DNA of 32,586 nt from Chara braunii (GCA_003427395.1 BFEA01000010.1:1127517-1160102), one strand, 5' to 3'; shown: positions 11,821-23,158, counted from the stretch's first letter. Program-made: numbers and translations. Notes: generated from the letters alone by a model not told the origin.

Positions 11821-11926
11821 TAGCTTTATACCCTATATAAGCTGGGTATAAAGGGATAAATCATTGACAGATTACGAACTATTGTTTGTCGAGGTTGACT
11901 TGAGGATGGTGAGAGTACTTACCTTT

Positions 11927-11934
11927 GTGGTTTG
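11927..11934 (-). promoter_or_regulatory. conserved splice-donor-like site in both arms
   Basis: The minus strand here reads AAAGGTAAGTACTCTCACC, with the exact donor octamer AGGTAAGT. The left-arm equivalent on the plus strand at about 6053-6060 reads ATGGTAAGTACTCTCACC. In both arms it lies about 1.7-1.9 kb downstream of the inward TATA box. A spliced arm transcript would explain this, but I found no matching acceptor or coding exon. Confidence 0.3.
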
Positions 11935-12154
11935 GTCTGCATATGATTGAGTGAGGCCACTACTTGGTCTGAGTTTCAGTTTGATAGGTAGTTGCTTTAG
12001 TTGTTCGCCACGTGTTAGAGTCATAGCAGTTAGTTTCAATTTCTGCATTTTCTGAGCTAATTTTTTTTTACTTAGATCAATTTCTGTATTTTCTGGGATC
12101 TTTTATTATACTTGGCCTTGTATAAATCTTGATAAGTTATTTTTTCTATGGGAA

Positions 12155-12665
12155 GCACTGCCGAAATTTCTACAAACTAAGGAGTTAGTCAGACTTTGTA
12201 TTTTTCATGGTCTAACTTTTCTGACTTTTTGACTTAGTAAAAATCTGGAACATCTCCTTTTCTAAAGGGAGCGCTGCCCAAATTTTTGTTGATTCAAGGA
12301 GTTTGACAAAATTAGACTCTTAAAGGTCGAAGTCACTTTAGATTCTGAACTTAGCTTTGTATAACTCTTGGAATAACACTTTCTCTAAGCGAAGCGCTGC
12401 CGAAATTTCTACAAATCTAAGGAGCTAGTTAAATTTTGTCTTACTTGAACTCAAATTTTCTGTTTGAGTTCATATCTGACTTAGTACAAATCTGGAAAGT
12501 CTCCTTTTATAAAGGGAGTGTTGTCCAAATTTTTGCTAATTCAGGGAGTTTGACAAAATTAGACTTTGGAAAGTCAAATTCACGGTAGATTCTGAACTTA
12601 GCTTTGTATAATTTCTGGAAAGGAACTTTTCTACGGGAAGCGCTGCCGAAATTTTCTTAGTTTAG
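12155..12665 (-). repeat. ~122-bp tandem units, A-B-A-B-A order (right arm)
   Basis: Five units carry, on the plus strand, GCNCTGCCGAAATTT (type A: about 12155, 12394 and 12640) or GCGCTGCCCAAATTTTT and its variant (type B: about 12271 and 12517). The spacing is 116-123 bases. The alternation shows that the true repeating unit is a dimer of about 245 bases. The left arm has only A-B-A. Confidence 0.78.
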
Positions 12666-13851
12666 AGGAGTTAGATTATATTTTGACAGGTGGCGATTCT
12701 TGCAATCCACTCTATGTAGAGGAGACTTTGTCAGGGTCTACCTTTTTTCGGGCACTTGCTTAGAGGCAGACCTAGGCTTAGCTTGTAGAAGGGTCTTAGA
12801 TGAGAGTGTGTTATGGAGTTATATTCTCCATACACTTATGATTTTAGCTTGGGGATTGGTCTGTTTTGTGTTACAGGTCTTCTTGATCGATTGATTCAGG
12901 ATTTGGGATAGATTCAGCTTGATCCTGCAAGGATCACCTTCTATTATCACTGATAACAGGTCGGTTGTCGATTCGTCGGTCTACGATTCAACTCCAATTC
13001 ACTCCTGTCACTCAACCTAAAGGCTTTAGCCTTGTGATTTGAACTGTTTTGTTGTGTTTTCACGCGGACTTTATTTTGAATAGTCATTTAAAGAAAAGTA
13101 CTGAGCATTTTATTTTGACGAGTTGCACATGAGTGAGGCTTGTATGGCTAAAAGCAAGGGGTGTGAGTGAAGAGAATGGTTGAAGTTGACCCCGTGTAGT
13201 GTGTGGACTTTTGTTGAATCTTTGATGTGATTGCAGGTATGTTTAGTGATTCGGACTTTGGATTTGACTGTTTGCGCTCACATACATATATATATGGCTG
13301 AGGTGAGCCCCACTATGATTGTGAGAAATGATCGTCACATATTTATAACCTTTTATATATATATGTAAAAACATATGTTTTGAGTGTTTCGCGCGGCCTA
13401 CTAGGGTCACGTGTAAAGGTTAAACAGATTATGTTTTCGAGGCAGATGAGACTTTCTCTTTTAGCCTTTGCTCTTTAGATTTTTTATGGTTGGACGTTGT
13501 AGTCTGTGGCAACCGTCAAAGTCAAACCCCTTAACTTCTCTCCAGGCCCTAGGGGAAGGAGCCGGTCTCCAGGGCCATAAGAGACGATTGCCACCACAGG
13601 TATGAACTGTGTACCACCCACTCTCTGCAGGGTGCAGAAGAGGGTGTGGTTCTCAACCGCACTTGGCGGTTGTCCAGCGCCGAGAGATCAATCCCTCAAG
13701 GCACGTGTCAGCCGACACTTGAGTGTCGAATGCGGCCCTCGAGGTTAACAAGGACCGCATGAGTATGGGCGCTACATAGTACGCCATCATTTGCGACCGC
13801 TTGTGTACGCTTGCATTGCGAGTCGATATGAGTTAGCCCTGCGTCCGCGCG

Positions 13852-13859
13852 GTTTTATA
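13852..13859 (-). promoter_or_regulatory. candidate TATA box in the right arm, directed inward
   Basis: The minus strand reads TATAAAACCGCGCGGACGCAGGG, matching the left-arm TATA box and GC block with few changes. It points away from the outer edge and toward the LINE and spacer. A CA/GT microsatellite followed by CGTACATATAC lies just upstream in both arms. Confidence 0.45.
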
Positions 13860-14530
13860 CAAAGTCTCGTGCGCGACGCCTATCCGATTCCCGCATCGGA
13901 GAGTTATGGGATGACTACTAAGGGACTAGGAGTGTTGTCGCATTGTTTGTTCAGTGTCGTTTTGTATATGTATATGTACGTGCATGTGTGTGTGTGTTTT
14001 TATCTTTACGTTCTTTATAGTGGTGTGTGCGTGGCGTATGGCATGCGTCCTAGTCGATCGGCGACGAGTCGTGCTTGGGACCTCAGCACCCCAAGATGTC
14101 GGTTCTCGTGCGGGTTCGATAGAGGTGTAATACCGCGCGTACCCCCTATGCTACAGCGAACGAGAAACGCCCTCGGCTGGTCCACCTCTGCGATTGCAGC
14201 TGATCAGCTTTCGTACTGTGGACTGGTACCTCGGGGGGGATACGCCTACCGAAGGGAGGTGACAACTCCCGTAAGGTGGAGCTAAGTTGTGCCTTACGTA
14301 CACCCTATCCTGTCGTAGGGGCTCGCGAGAGGTATGGCTGGCGCACTCGGCCGGAGCGGCTTATGGAACCTCCATGTATAATTCACGACAAGGATTTAGT
14401 CCAACTCCTGCGTGACGCGGCCGGGAGGGTCCCGCGCAGCCCTGTGCGGTGCCGGACCGATGCGCTCGACATCGAGAAGACGGAATGGGAGCCCCCCCTC
14501 GCTTAGAGTGTTGCCTGATTGTAGAACGCT

Positions 14531-14987
14531 GACGAACCGAGTGCCCCGTTGATTCGATCGAGTGGACAGTTGTCAACTCCCCAGGTTTCGCTTCCCCCTA
14601 CGAGGACCCAGGATTTCTCGCCACCCGTCACTACCCGCGTGAAGCTGCTCGACTTTCCCCTCGGACCTTTTCCGGAACCACCTGACTCGGAATTGTTCAG
14701 TGGAGGACCGGGGCGCAGCGGGTTTTGGACCTACCGGTGCCCGCTGGTCCTCTCTAGTGTTCACTTCTCCTGCTCGTGATCAGCGAACCTCGAGTCTCCG
14801 CTTCGCTCTCTCTCTCCGTCCCGACAAGGCTCTTCCCTTCGCCCGCCACTAGTTGTGCAACCGCTTTCCTCGTATGACATCCCTCTCCCTCACTCTTCAC
14901 CTAAAGAGCTCCTACGCGAGGGCCCCGATGTCGTCCCCCAGCTTCCGCCAATGTTGTGCCTTCTCCCTCTCCTCCCTTTTCTTTCCC

Positions 14988-14993
<6 letters not shown>
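14531..14993. other. CT-rich flank, no gene recognised
   Basis: This is a GC- and CT-rich stretch between the right arm and the (CT)n array. Short open frames on both strands are unremarkable and end in the microsatellite. No RNA gene is seen. Confidence 0.4.
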
Positions 14994-15050
<57 letters not shown>

Positions 15051-15339
15051 NNNNNNNNNNNNNNNNNNNNNNNNNNNNNNNNNNNNNNNNNNNNNNNNNN
15101 NNNNNNNNNNNNNNNNNNNNNNNNNNNNNNNNNNNNNNNNNNNNNNNNNNNNNNNNNNNNNNNNNNNNNNNNNNNNNNNNNNNNNNNNNNNNNNNNNNNN
15201 NNNNNNNNNNNNNNNNNNNNNNNNNNNNNNNNNNNNNNNNNNNNNNNNNNNNNNNNNNNNNNNNNNNNNNNNNNNNNNNNNNNNNNNNNNNNNNNNNNNN
15301 NNNNNNNNNNNNNNNNNNNNNNNNNNNNNNNNNNNNNNN

Positions 15340-15427
<88 letters not shown>
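14994..15427. repeat. (CT)n microsatellite containing a 289-base assembly gap
   Basis: A pure CT dinucleotide repeat runs from about 14994 to 15050. It is interrupted by Ns at 15051-15339 and continues from 15340 to 15427. The gap lies inside the array, so the true array length is unknown. The long Ser-Leu or Arg-Glu open frames across it are artefacts. Confidence 0.97.
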
Positions 15428-15429
<2 letters not shown>

Positions 15430-15502
15430 GTGCATGAGTATCTCCCGCACGAGTTCCGATGCCAGCTATAGTCGGTCTTGCCTCGCCTTTCGCTGAAAAC
15501 GA

Positions 15503-16199
<697 letters not shown>

Positions 16200-16208
16200 T
16201 CATGTATG

Positions 16209-16673
16209 TTAATTTACGGATAATGAATTCAGTATTAATCCAGACTCTAAAAGCCTGCGTTTCTCGCGTAAAACATAAATCTTGGGTTTATGAAAACGCG
16301 CGAAGCGATCACTTCGAAAAACAAGTGATGGAGTGTTGTTTTCTAGTGCCTTTCTTTTGATCACTTGGGATACACTCATTTCTCCCATTGAACGTACGTA
16401 ATTTTGATTCATAGATTGCAATTGATTAGCATTCAAACTATTTATCATTCCATCACACCATTTTGATGCTCCAGACACACTTGAACACAAATAAACTATA
16501 CTTGTGTTTAAACATTCTTTAATAACCACATCGGCAAAAACAGGGTCCGCATCGTATTTAGCTAAATCACTACTCAATTTTTGAGTTTTGAATTGTTTTC
16601 GTAATTTGAGAATTCGACTTATTTTCGGTAATCCATCATTACATAATAACACATAAAAACTCAAATAAAATAC
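16209..16673 (-). pseudogene. atp8: atp8 (orfB/ymf19) fragment lacking the N-terminus
   Basis: About 154 codons, ending in TAA at 16209-16211, match the long green-lineage form of ATP synthase subunit 8. This is a small membrane-anchored part of the mitochondrial Fo sector. Signature stretches are FYLSFYVLLCNDGLPKISRI, LKLRKQ, SVSGASKWCDGMINSLNANQL and SVSQVIKRKAL. The C-terminal half, including KIYVLREKRRLLESG, resembles non-flowering streptophytes more than angiosperm orfB. The first ~20 residues (the MPQLD-type start and much of the single membrane helix) are missing. Homology begins at about 16673, just inside the helix, and the in-frame ATGs before it are not the native start. There is no internal stop or frameshift. 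Confidence 0.9.
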
Positions 16674-16819
16674 ACCACCCATTGCCAAGCTTTAAGGCGA
16701 AGTCATATCTCAAGTGGGTATGCGCACATTAACTGAAATGCTTTCCTCGCTGTCCGCTGTCGGAGCCAGTCTGGAACGGAAAGGGTGTGCACGCTTGAGC
16801 GTGACACTCGAAACGAATT

Positions 16820-16840
16820 CCTCGGCCATTGAGGCCGGGG
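16820..16840. other. hairpin, 8-bp stem
   Basis: CCTCGGCC at 16820-16827 pairs with GGCCGGGG at 16833-16840 (one T-G pair) around the five-base loop ATTGA. It lies close to the end of the mitochondrial block. Its function is unknown. Confidence 0.6.
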
Positions 16841-16918
16841 ACAAATCGGTGAGAAAATTTTGAGAGTTTGCGCGCGTTGTCATGACACGTGCTGTAATGG
16901 TTAGGATAAGTAGTAATA

Positions 16919-16943
16919 CCCCTCGACAGAAGAGGTCGAGGGG
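16919..16943. other. hairpin, perfect 9-bp stem
   Basis: CCCCTCGAC at 16919-16927 pairs perfectly with GTCGAGGGG at 16935-16943, with a seven-base loop AGAAGAG. There is no T-run directly after it, so I do not call it a terminator. It could be residual organellar DNA or a small mobile hairpin. Confidence 0.65.
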
Positions 16944-17454
16944 TCAGTTGATTTAATTTTATGTCAGGTAGATCTACGACACGCACTGAGACTTGGTCTG
17001 ATACCTGTCTGTCTGCCGGTACCAGGTGTTTAAAATTTTCAACTTTCGTCTTCCCCTACTCGGCCTCCGAGTCGAGTACCTGACGCATTTACCTCTACTT
17101 AGTAAGGTACCGACCTGCCTGCTACTTGAGTGTTTCCGCTGCCGCGAGCATCTTTTTCCACCACTTGAGTGTTTCATCCGCTGCGATCCTCAATATCGCA
17201 GCCACGGCTAAGTACCGGTCGATCCGCTACCTGAGTGTTCTCCCGCTGTAAAACCCCAAAAGTCACAGCCACTAGCGACTACCGCCCCTGCGGGGCCTCC
17301 TAAGCAGCCAAGTACCCTTGCGGGACACACACATACTCAAACCGACAGGCGTGCGGACCGGCAAGCATACACACACACGAACTTCGAAATAGGCCCATGC
17401 TGCTAGTTGGGCTGAGCCAGAGCTCTATAGATACTAAAGTTGCTCCCTTACTTT

Positions 17455-17768
17455 CTAAAGTGGGAGCTAGCTCAATAGGTATTGGTGCAAGGCTATTATG
17501 CGACAGACCTGGGGATCGAATCTGCCCAACCACTAAAGCTAGTTCCCTTTTATGAGGAGCTTTATTTTAGTCTTCACCCGGTTTAGGTTGGGCGGGATTT
17601 GAATCGGCGACCTTAGTACTAGGAGTAGTTATAGTTAGTTGGTTAGTCTTTGCCCGCTATAACGGGGACCCGCCACTTGGCAGGATAAGATTGTTGGTAG
17701 TTAGATTCTGTTTTATTTTATTTTATTTGTTTTAGTTAGATTCTTTTTATTTTATTTTATTATTTTAT
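17455..17768 (+). mobile_element. tRNA-derived SINE-like element
   Basis: The 5' part resembles a Pol III internal promoter. An A box, TAGCTCAATAGG, lies at 17468-17479, and a B box close to GGTTCGAATCC, reading GGATCGAATCT, lies at 17513-17523, about 35 bases apart as in tRNA genes. No complete tRNA cloverleaf forms. The element is followed by unrelated sequence and ends in an irregular (TTTTA)n tail at about 17710-17768. This layout fits a SINE, which would move by borrowing LINE machinery. A second tRNA-3'-end-like word on the minus strand at about 17590-17605 may belong to another copy. Clear target-site duplications were not found. Confidence 0.5.
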
Positions 17769-18219
17769 CATTTTGGTTATTTTCTTTTCTTTTTTTTCTT
17801 TCGGTCTCGTACAGCACGAGACTTGTCCGACACAATGAATCTGCCACACAACCGTGGTAAGGTTCATTCCTTGTGGATACCGGGCCTTTGACTTGGTCCG
17901 CTCGATGCTTGCGCACACCTGGAGAAGGGGTGGTGATCGTGAGCCGAGGTAAGGACGGCCTCGAGGAAGAGTTGCGCAGAGATCACCGCGCGGAGGATGG
18001 AGAAAGCCATCGCGGAGGAAAGGAGTGGGACCGCGCAGAAGGAGGCGCGCGGGGAGAAGGAGGAGAGAAGCGTTGGGAGGAGGCGCGTGGAACGAGAGAG
18101 CGAAGAAGCTAGCAAGGAGGGCATCGTGCGGGACTGCGCGCGCAGAGGTAGGAAAGGCCGGCGCGGGGGTAGTGCACACGCAACCGGCGAGATAGCGCAT
18201 GGGGAGAAGTGATAGCGTG
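17769..18219. other. purine-rich (plus strand) non-genic stretch
   Basis: Long open frames on both strands (for example 17760-18629 minus) are low in complexity: poly-Ser, poly-Phe and Arg/Glu-rich. They are translations of GA-rich DNA. No domain is recognised. Confidence 0.5.
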
Positions 18220-18296
18220 AAGAAAAAGAAGAAGAAGAAAGTGGAAGGAGAAGAAGGAGAAGAAGAAGAAGAAGAAGAAGAAGAAGGAAAAGAGAA
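18220..18296. repeat. (GAA)n microsatellite
   Basis: Imperfect AAG/GAA trinucleotides with interruptions, best in 18262-18283. It is one of several GAA arrays in the next 2.5 kb. Confidence 0.9.
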
Positions 18297-18869
18297 GGAC
18301 GAGAGGGAAGAAGGCGACCGACCTGGCATTACGAACGGTGCTGGCAACCTCCCGCGTGCCGTGACGGATCGGACAACACCGAGCAGGAGACAACGTCGAC
18401 AAGGGAGCGTGAGAGAGAGCGGGTAAGTCTCCAACGTCGTGGCTGGCCTCAGGATATCGAATGTATCTGGCGCTATAACGTGGGAATATACATTGCCATA
18501 CTTGATTGTGTGTGTAGGTGTGTGTGCGTGAGTGTGTGTGTGTCCAATCGCGCGATCGATTTTGTGGCACTTCCAACCATAGGATAAACGAAAGCGAAGA
18601 AATCTACTACTAGAAATGGGAAGGTACATTACTACAGTCGCCTCGAAGGGACGAGCAAAATCGAATTGACCTGCCGCTCCAATGAGGAAATATACACTAC
18701 TATACTAGTGTACGTGGGTGTGCGAGTGTAGGGAAGAGAGAAAGAGACTTACGTTATAGGCGTCGACCGTCGTAGCTGCCATCGAGCAAACATTCCCGGA
18801 ACATAACGCGCATCATCATGATTGTAAAGATAGCTTGTATACATTCAATCCGGGTCATTTATTTATTTC

Positions 18870-18955
18870 TATTATCGACATTGGTATTATTATTATTTAT
18901 TATTATTTATTATTACTTATTATTATTTATTATTTATTATTTATTTATTATTATC
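18870..18955. repeat. (TTA/TTTA)n AT-rich microsatellite
   Basis: ATTATT and ATTTATT words alternate without long interruptions. Confidence 0.85.
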
Positions 18956-19601
18956 TGTGCTTATTATTTGTGTTAAATTGGTTACGATTGAGCTGAGGGC
19001 AAAACACATGAGGGGCAATCGTACGACGATGGATTGGACTTACCTCGTGAAGGAAGAAGGATACCGTGTGGGGAGGAGCGAAGCAATTGCGCAGAGGAGT
19101 AAGTCGGCGCGGAGAAAGAATAACGGTCGCGGGAAGGAGAAGGAGAGGGTGAGCGCGAGAGGGAGGTGGTGAGTGCGCTCAAAAGGAAGAGCCGCAGAGG
19201 GGAGCAGCGCAGAGACTACGTGGTGGAAGGATCAAGATAGCCGTGCGCGAGAAGGATGCACGACGAAGAAGAGGGAGGAGGAGAAGGAGAAAGAAAGAAT
19301 GAGAGAAGAAGAAGGAAAAGAGAAGGAGAAGGAGGATAAGGATAAAGGAGGAAAAGAAATACTTACCTGAGTGTCGAGCTGATGACAACGGCGATGACGA
19401 GGACTGACGACAAAGGCCGACGACGATGACGTCGGCGACGACGAAGAAAGAACCGGTAAGCATTCAATCTCACGGCTTACCTCTTGGCACGTCAATAGGA
19501 TAAATAAAATAAAATAAAATAAATAAAAACAAATATGTAAATAAATAAAGATAAAATGAATGAATCTATCGTTAAAAGGTGGGTATATTCATTATTACAT
19601 C

Positions 19602-19603
<2 letters not shown>

Positions 19604-19674
<71 letters not shown>
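19604..19674. repeat. (GT)n(GA)n compound microsatellite
   Basis: GT dinucleotides pass directly into GA dinucleotides at about 19655. Confidence 0.95.
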
Positions 19675-19675
<1 letters not shown>

Positions 19676-19822
19676 GGTCTGTAAGGCCCTGGCACCACGG
19701 CTCGCCATACGCTGCTAGGATCGATAGAATGAGCAAATCACAAAGTGGCAGTGTATATTTCCACGTTTCAGCGAAAGATTCATTCCGTTTTTGCTCATCC
19801 TATCGATGGAATGTGCATCCGT

Positions 19823-19824
<2 letters not shown>

Positions 19825-19861
<37 letters not shown>

Positions 19862-19880
19862 AGGGAGAGAGAGAGAGAGC
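19825..19880. repeat. (GT)n(GA)n compound microsatellite, second copy
   Basis: The same GT-to-GA composition as at 19604-19674 appears again, within a similar context (a TATATTCC-type word nearby). This suggests that the surrounding unit is duplicated. Confidence 0.93.
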
Positions 19881-19982
19881 TCTCACCTGGCTGCATGCGC
19901 GCTACACAGATGAATCCAACGAGTCGATTGCCTGGTCGAAAGGCCCAGGTGACCTTTCTAAGGTTCATCGTGTCGGGGAAAG

Positions 19983-20570
19983 ATTGTTGTAATTATCGAT
20001 CTTGAACGAGGAATGCCCAGTAAGCGCGAGTCATCAGCTCGCGCTGATTACGTCCCTGCCCTTTGTACATACCGCCATCGCCCCTGCCGATTGAAGGGTC
20101 CGGTGAAGTGTTGGGATCGTGGTGATCTTGGGGGGTTGACGTTGGGGATGTTGTGGAAAGGTTCATTGAACATTATCATTTAGAGAGAGAAGAAGAAGGA
20201 GTAGTGAAGGGAGAAGAGAAGAAGAAGAAGAAGAAGAAGAAGCGGGAGACAAGAAAGGGGTGCATCTCGACATGATGGATTGTTGTAATTATCGGTCTTG
20301 AATCAGGAATGCCAACATTGCCAAGTAAGCGCGAGTCATCAGCTCGCGCTGGTGACATCCCTGCCCTGTATACACACCTTCGGCGCTCCTACCGACCGAA
20401 TGGTCTGGTGAAGTGTTCGGATCGCGGTGATCTCAGCGTTGTCGTTGGGGTGTTGTAGAAGGTTCATTGAGCATTATCATTTAAAGGAAGAAGAAGAAAG
20501 AAGGAGGAGAAGAACAAGAGGAAGAAGAAGAGGAAGAAGAAGAGGGAGAAGGAGAAAGGTGGGAGGGGAG
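19983..20570. repeat. tandem duplication, ~296-bp unit, each with a GAA array and a conserved hairpin
   Basis: ATTGTTGTAATTATCG begins copies at 19983 and 20279. Both copies share GGAATGCC, a GCGCGAG-TCATCAG-CTCGCGC hairpin (20024-20044 and 20329-20349), GGTGAAGTGTT-GGATCG-like and TTCATTGANCATTATCATTT words, and then a GAAGAAG array (about 20189-20242 and 20484-20560). Flanking bases differ at many sites, but the hairpin is identical in both copies. Confidence 0.85.
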
Positions 20571-20667
20571 CCCAGAAAGAAGACTTACCTGTGATGTCGT
20601 GGCTCCAACTTCGTCTTCGAGGTACCTGCAGCCAAACGCCACCTTCAGAGGTTAGTGCCTAGCACAC

Positions 20668-20682
20668 GAGAGAGAGAGAGAC

Positions 20683-20753
<71 letters not shown>
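20668..20753. repeat. (GA)n microsatellite
   Basis: GA dinucleotides with one short ACAGAA interruption near 20682. Confidence 0.96.
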
Positions 20754-20756
<3 letters not shown>

Positions 20757-20879
20757 CACGTGGCATCTGTGAGCTGGGGACGAGGTAGTGAATGAGGAGA
20801 GAGACATACCTGGTGCTGGAAGCGTGCGGAATTCGCCGCTGTGAGCTCGTACTTCGGAATGTCGATGACGTCAACTTCT

Positions 20880-21129
20880 GCATTCTAGTATAGGCTAGTT
20901 AGGATCCGCCGCATGTAGGTTGGCCACCGAGCACCAGATAGGATATCAACACTAGTTCTTCGATGATGATGGCGGGAATATTTCAGCATTATCAATCATG
21001 AACTCTTGGTGTGTTCCTGTTTGGTGAATCTCGTGATGCAATGATGCTGTTGATTCAAGGTCAAGACTGTCTGGACTCATATGTATGATGCTGTTTTGAT
21101 TATTAAAGGTCGCTATTTTGCATATTTAC

Positions 21130-21189
<60 letters not shown>

Positions 21190-21760
21190 CATCATGTGCA
21201 ATGTGGTTCTTTGTGTAGGGGAGGGGATCGGGGTTCTGAGTGATACAAAAGACCTACCCGGTGCTTGACGAGTGGGGCATTGGCAGAAATCTGCTTGTAG
21301 ATGGGAAGTTGTTGACGTCGTCAGCAGCACAGTAGATAGCCTAGGTAGGATCTACCATCTGTAGTCTGGGCGTAGAGCGCCAGATAAAATATCAACTCTG
21401 GTTCTTCATTGATGATGATAGGATTATTTCAGCATTGTCAATAATGGGTTTTTGCTGTGCTCCTACTTGGTGGGAGTCGTAATGCTATTCTACTGCTGGT
21501 TCGAGATCAGACTATCTGGTCACATGTGTATAATACTGTTGGATTACTGAAGTTTGCTATTCCTCGTCTCCTCTGCGTTATTATTATTATTATTATTATT
21601 TTATTATTATTTATTATTATTAAATGCATGATTCTGGGTGCAAGCCACATCTGTGAGTGGGGGATTGAGGTTGTGAGTGAAGGAGGACACGTACCTGGTG
21701 GAGGTGGAGGTCGGCATTGGTGTTGACATCATCACTCGCTGGTAGTCAAGTTGTCTGGTT
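20880..21760. repeat. diverged tandem duplication, ~447-bp period, with (TTA)n arrays
   Basis: Words such as CAGATANNATATCAACNCT, GATGATGATNG and TTTCAGCATT recur at about 20936 and 21383. Both copies run into (ATT)n arrays at 21124-21190 and 21578-21625, and then into a block with a donor-like word on the minus strand. A third, weaker relative may follow up to the (TTA)n array at 22021. Confidence 0.65.
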
Positions 21761-22020
21761 GTTGTCATACTGTAGTTGTAGTGATAGGTTGTAGACTAGA
21801 TAGGACGCCTGGCGTCATTCAGAAGAGAGAACTACATTGGGTTATGCTGTTGGTGTTGCCCTGTTGGGCTTGGACATTGACTCACGATTCTTCTGTATCA
21901 TTCTCAAATGGATGGTTACTCGGTTCCATTGTGCTATCTGCTCTTGCTTTGACTACTTGGACTTCAATGTGATTTGGCAATCTGGATTTATGTGCCTCGT
22001 CCGTATTCATGTTCCTTGCA

Positions 22021-22024
22021 TTAC

Positions 22025-22076
<52 letters not shown>

Positions 22077-22090
22077 ATTAATATTATTTG
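22021..22090. repeat. (ATT)n microsatellite
   Basis: A near-perfect ATT trinucleotide array. The Leu, Ile or Asn homopolymer frames across it are artefacts. Confidence 0.96.
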
Positions 22091-22366
22091 CAGTCAGACC
22101 CGGTCCCATTCACGCCTTTCAGGCATGTAGACAGTGGCGCAGCAAACTGGCGACATGCGCCCACTTAAAACTTAGAGATATGGCATCCGGGTAAGAGTAC
22201 ACTTCCATTTGGCTATGGTGACTCAGAGCCCAAACAACTCACTGTTTACATACACCGGATCACCTTGGATATCACACACGCGACTCTCTGATCTCACAGT
22301 TACAGATTCACAGTGACACACAGGGCACACAACCACTGTGACATACACAAAGACGCTCGGTACACC

Positions 22367-22490
22367 GTGACACACAGCCAGACGGTGTGACCCAGGCAGA
22401 TATGTGACACACAGCCAGATGGTGTGACCCAGGCTGATACATGACACACAGCCAGGCGGTGTGACCCAGGCAGATACGTGACACACACAC
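22367..22490. repeat. 37-bp tandem repeat, three copies and a partial
   Basis: GTGACACACAGCCAG followed by NNGGTGTGACCCAGGC and AGATA repeats at 22367, 22404 and 22441, decaying after 22478. Confidence 0.9.
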
Positions 22491-23038
22491 AAGTGTTGTG
22501 ACACACGCAGAGGGCCGCGTGTACACGAACCGACACGCATGCAGCGACACAGACACTGACACATACACAAGGTGACTCGATCACAAACGCAGTGCACAGA
22601 CAAAGTGCACAGACACACAGTTTGCAGTGACACACATAATCACACGCACAGACACTGTGACACGCAGGATACTCACACACGTTGGGCCCAGTCACACACA
22701 GTGTGCACAGTCGCACACGGTGGTGCACAATCACATGCACGGTCACGCACAGTCACAAACATGCCCAGTCATTGTGACACAAACACATACACTGCATTAC
22801 ACCTACGACTGTGACTACACTCTTCATCCACGCCCACTGCAACTACGGGCATCTGCAGATTGCCTTGCACAAGACGCTATAGCATCGTTTCCGCATAACT
22901 CATGCAACAACCCATGAATAGGTGAACGCTGCCTTTTGATTTATACTTCTGAAGCTCGTTGGTCTGCCCTGTTCCACCGGCCATGGTGTTCACAGTCCCT
23001 CGTGGTACTCGCTGGACTGGGCAGGGACAAACGTACAA

Positions 23039-23158
23039 AGTCTGGGACAGACAGACATAGTCTGAAACATAAAGACGCAGTCTGGGACAGACAGACCCAG
23101 TCTGAAACAGATAGACACAGCCTGGGACAGACAGGCACAGACTGGGACGAACAGATAT
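23039..23158. repeat. 20-bp tandem repeat, six copies in alternating pairs
   Basis: AGTCTGGGACAGACAGACNN starts at 23039, 23079, 23119 (as AGCCTGGG) and 23139 (as AGACTGGG). AGTCTGAAACANANAGACNN occupies 23059 and 23099. The GGGAC/GAAAC alternation implies a 40-bp dimer. Confidence 0.9.

Larger units (their letters stand above)
10714..14530 (-). repeat. right arm of the large inverted repeat
   Basis: This is the inverted partner of 3700-7293. It is about 220 bases longer, which is close to the length of the extra pair of 122-bp units it carries (five against three). The inner end abuts the LINE 5' end. The outer end reads through a high-GC block at 14325-14475, then loses similarity gradually by about 14530. 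The arms are too diverged to be an assembly mirror artefact. No protein-coding domain is visible in either orientation. Confidence 0.88.
16674..17454. other. intergenic, with two GC-rich hairpins
   Basis: No gene is recognised. Between 17040 and 17270, related words of the kind CTACTTGAGTGTTTCCGCTG recur at irregular spacing (near 17120, 17165 and 17230), a sign of a decayed repeat. Two strong hairpins near 16820 and 16919 are listed separately. Confidence 0.4.

Noticed and set aside
3700-14530. Assembly fold-back artefact as the cause of the inverted repeat
   Set aside because: The arms differ by 12-20 % or more and by whole repeat units, which an artefactual mirror of one molecule would not show.
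17585-17700. Second tRNA gene on the minus strand
   Set aside because: Only a T-arm and acceptor-like 3' part is visible; no matching D arm or anticodon arm folds.
17760-18629. 289-codon minus-strand open frame
   Set aside because: It is low-complexity poly-Ser/poly-Phe sequence from GAA and GA runs, overlaps equally long frames on the other strand, and has no domain.
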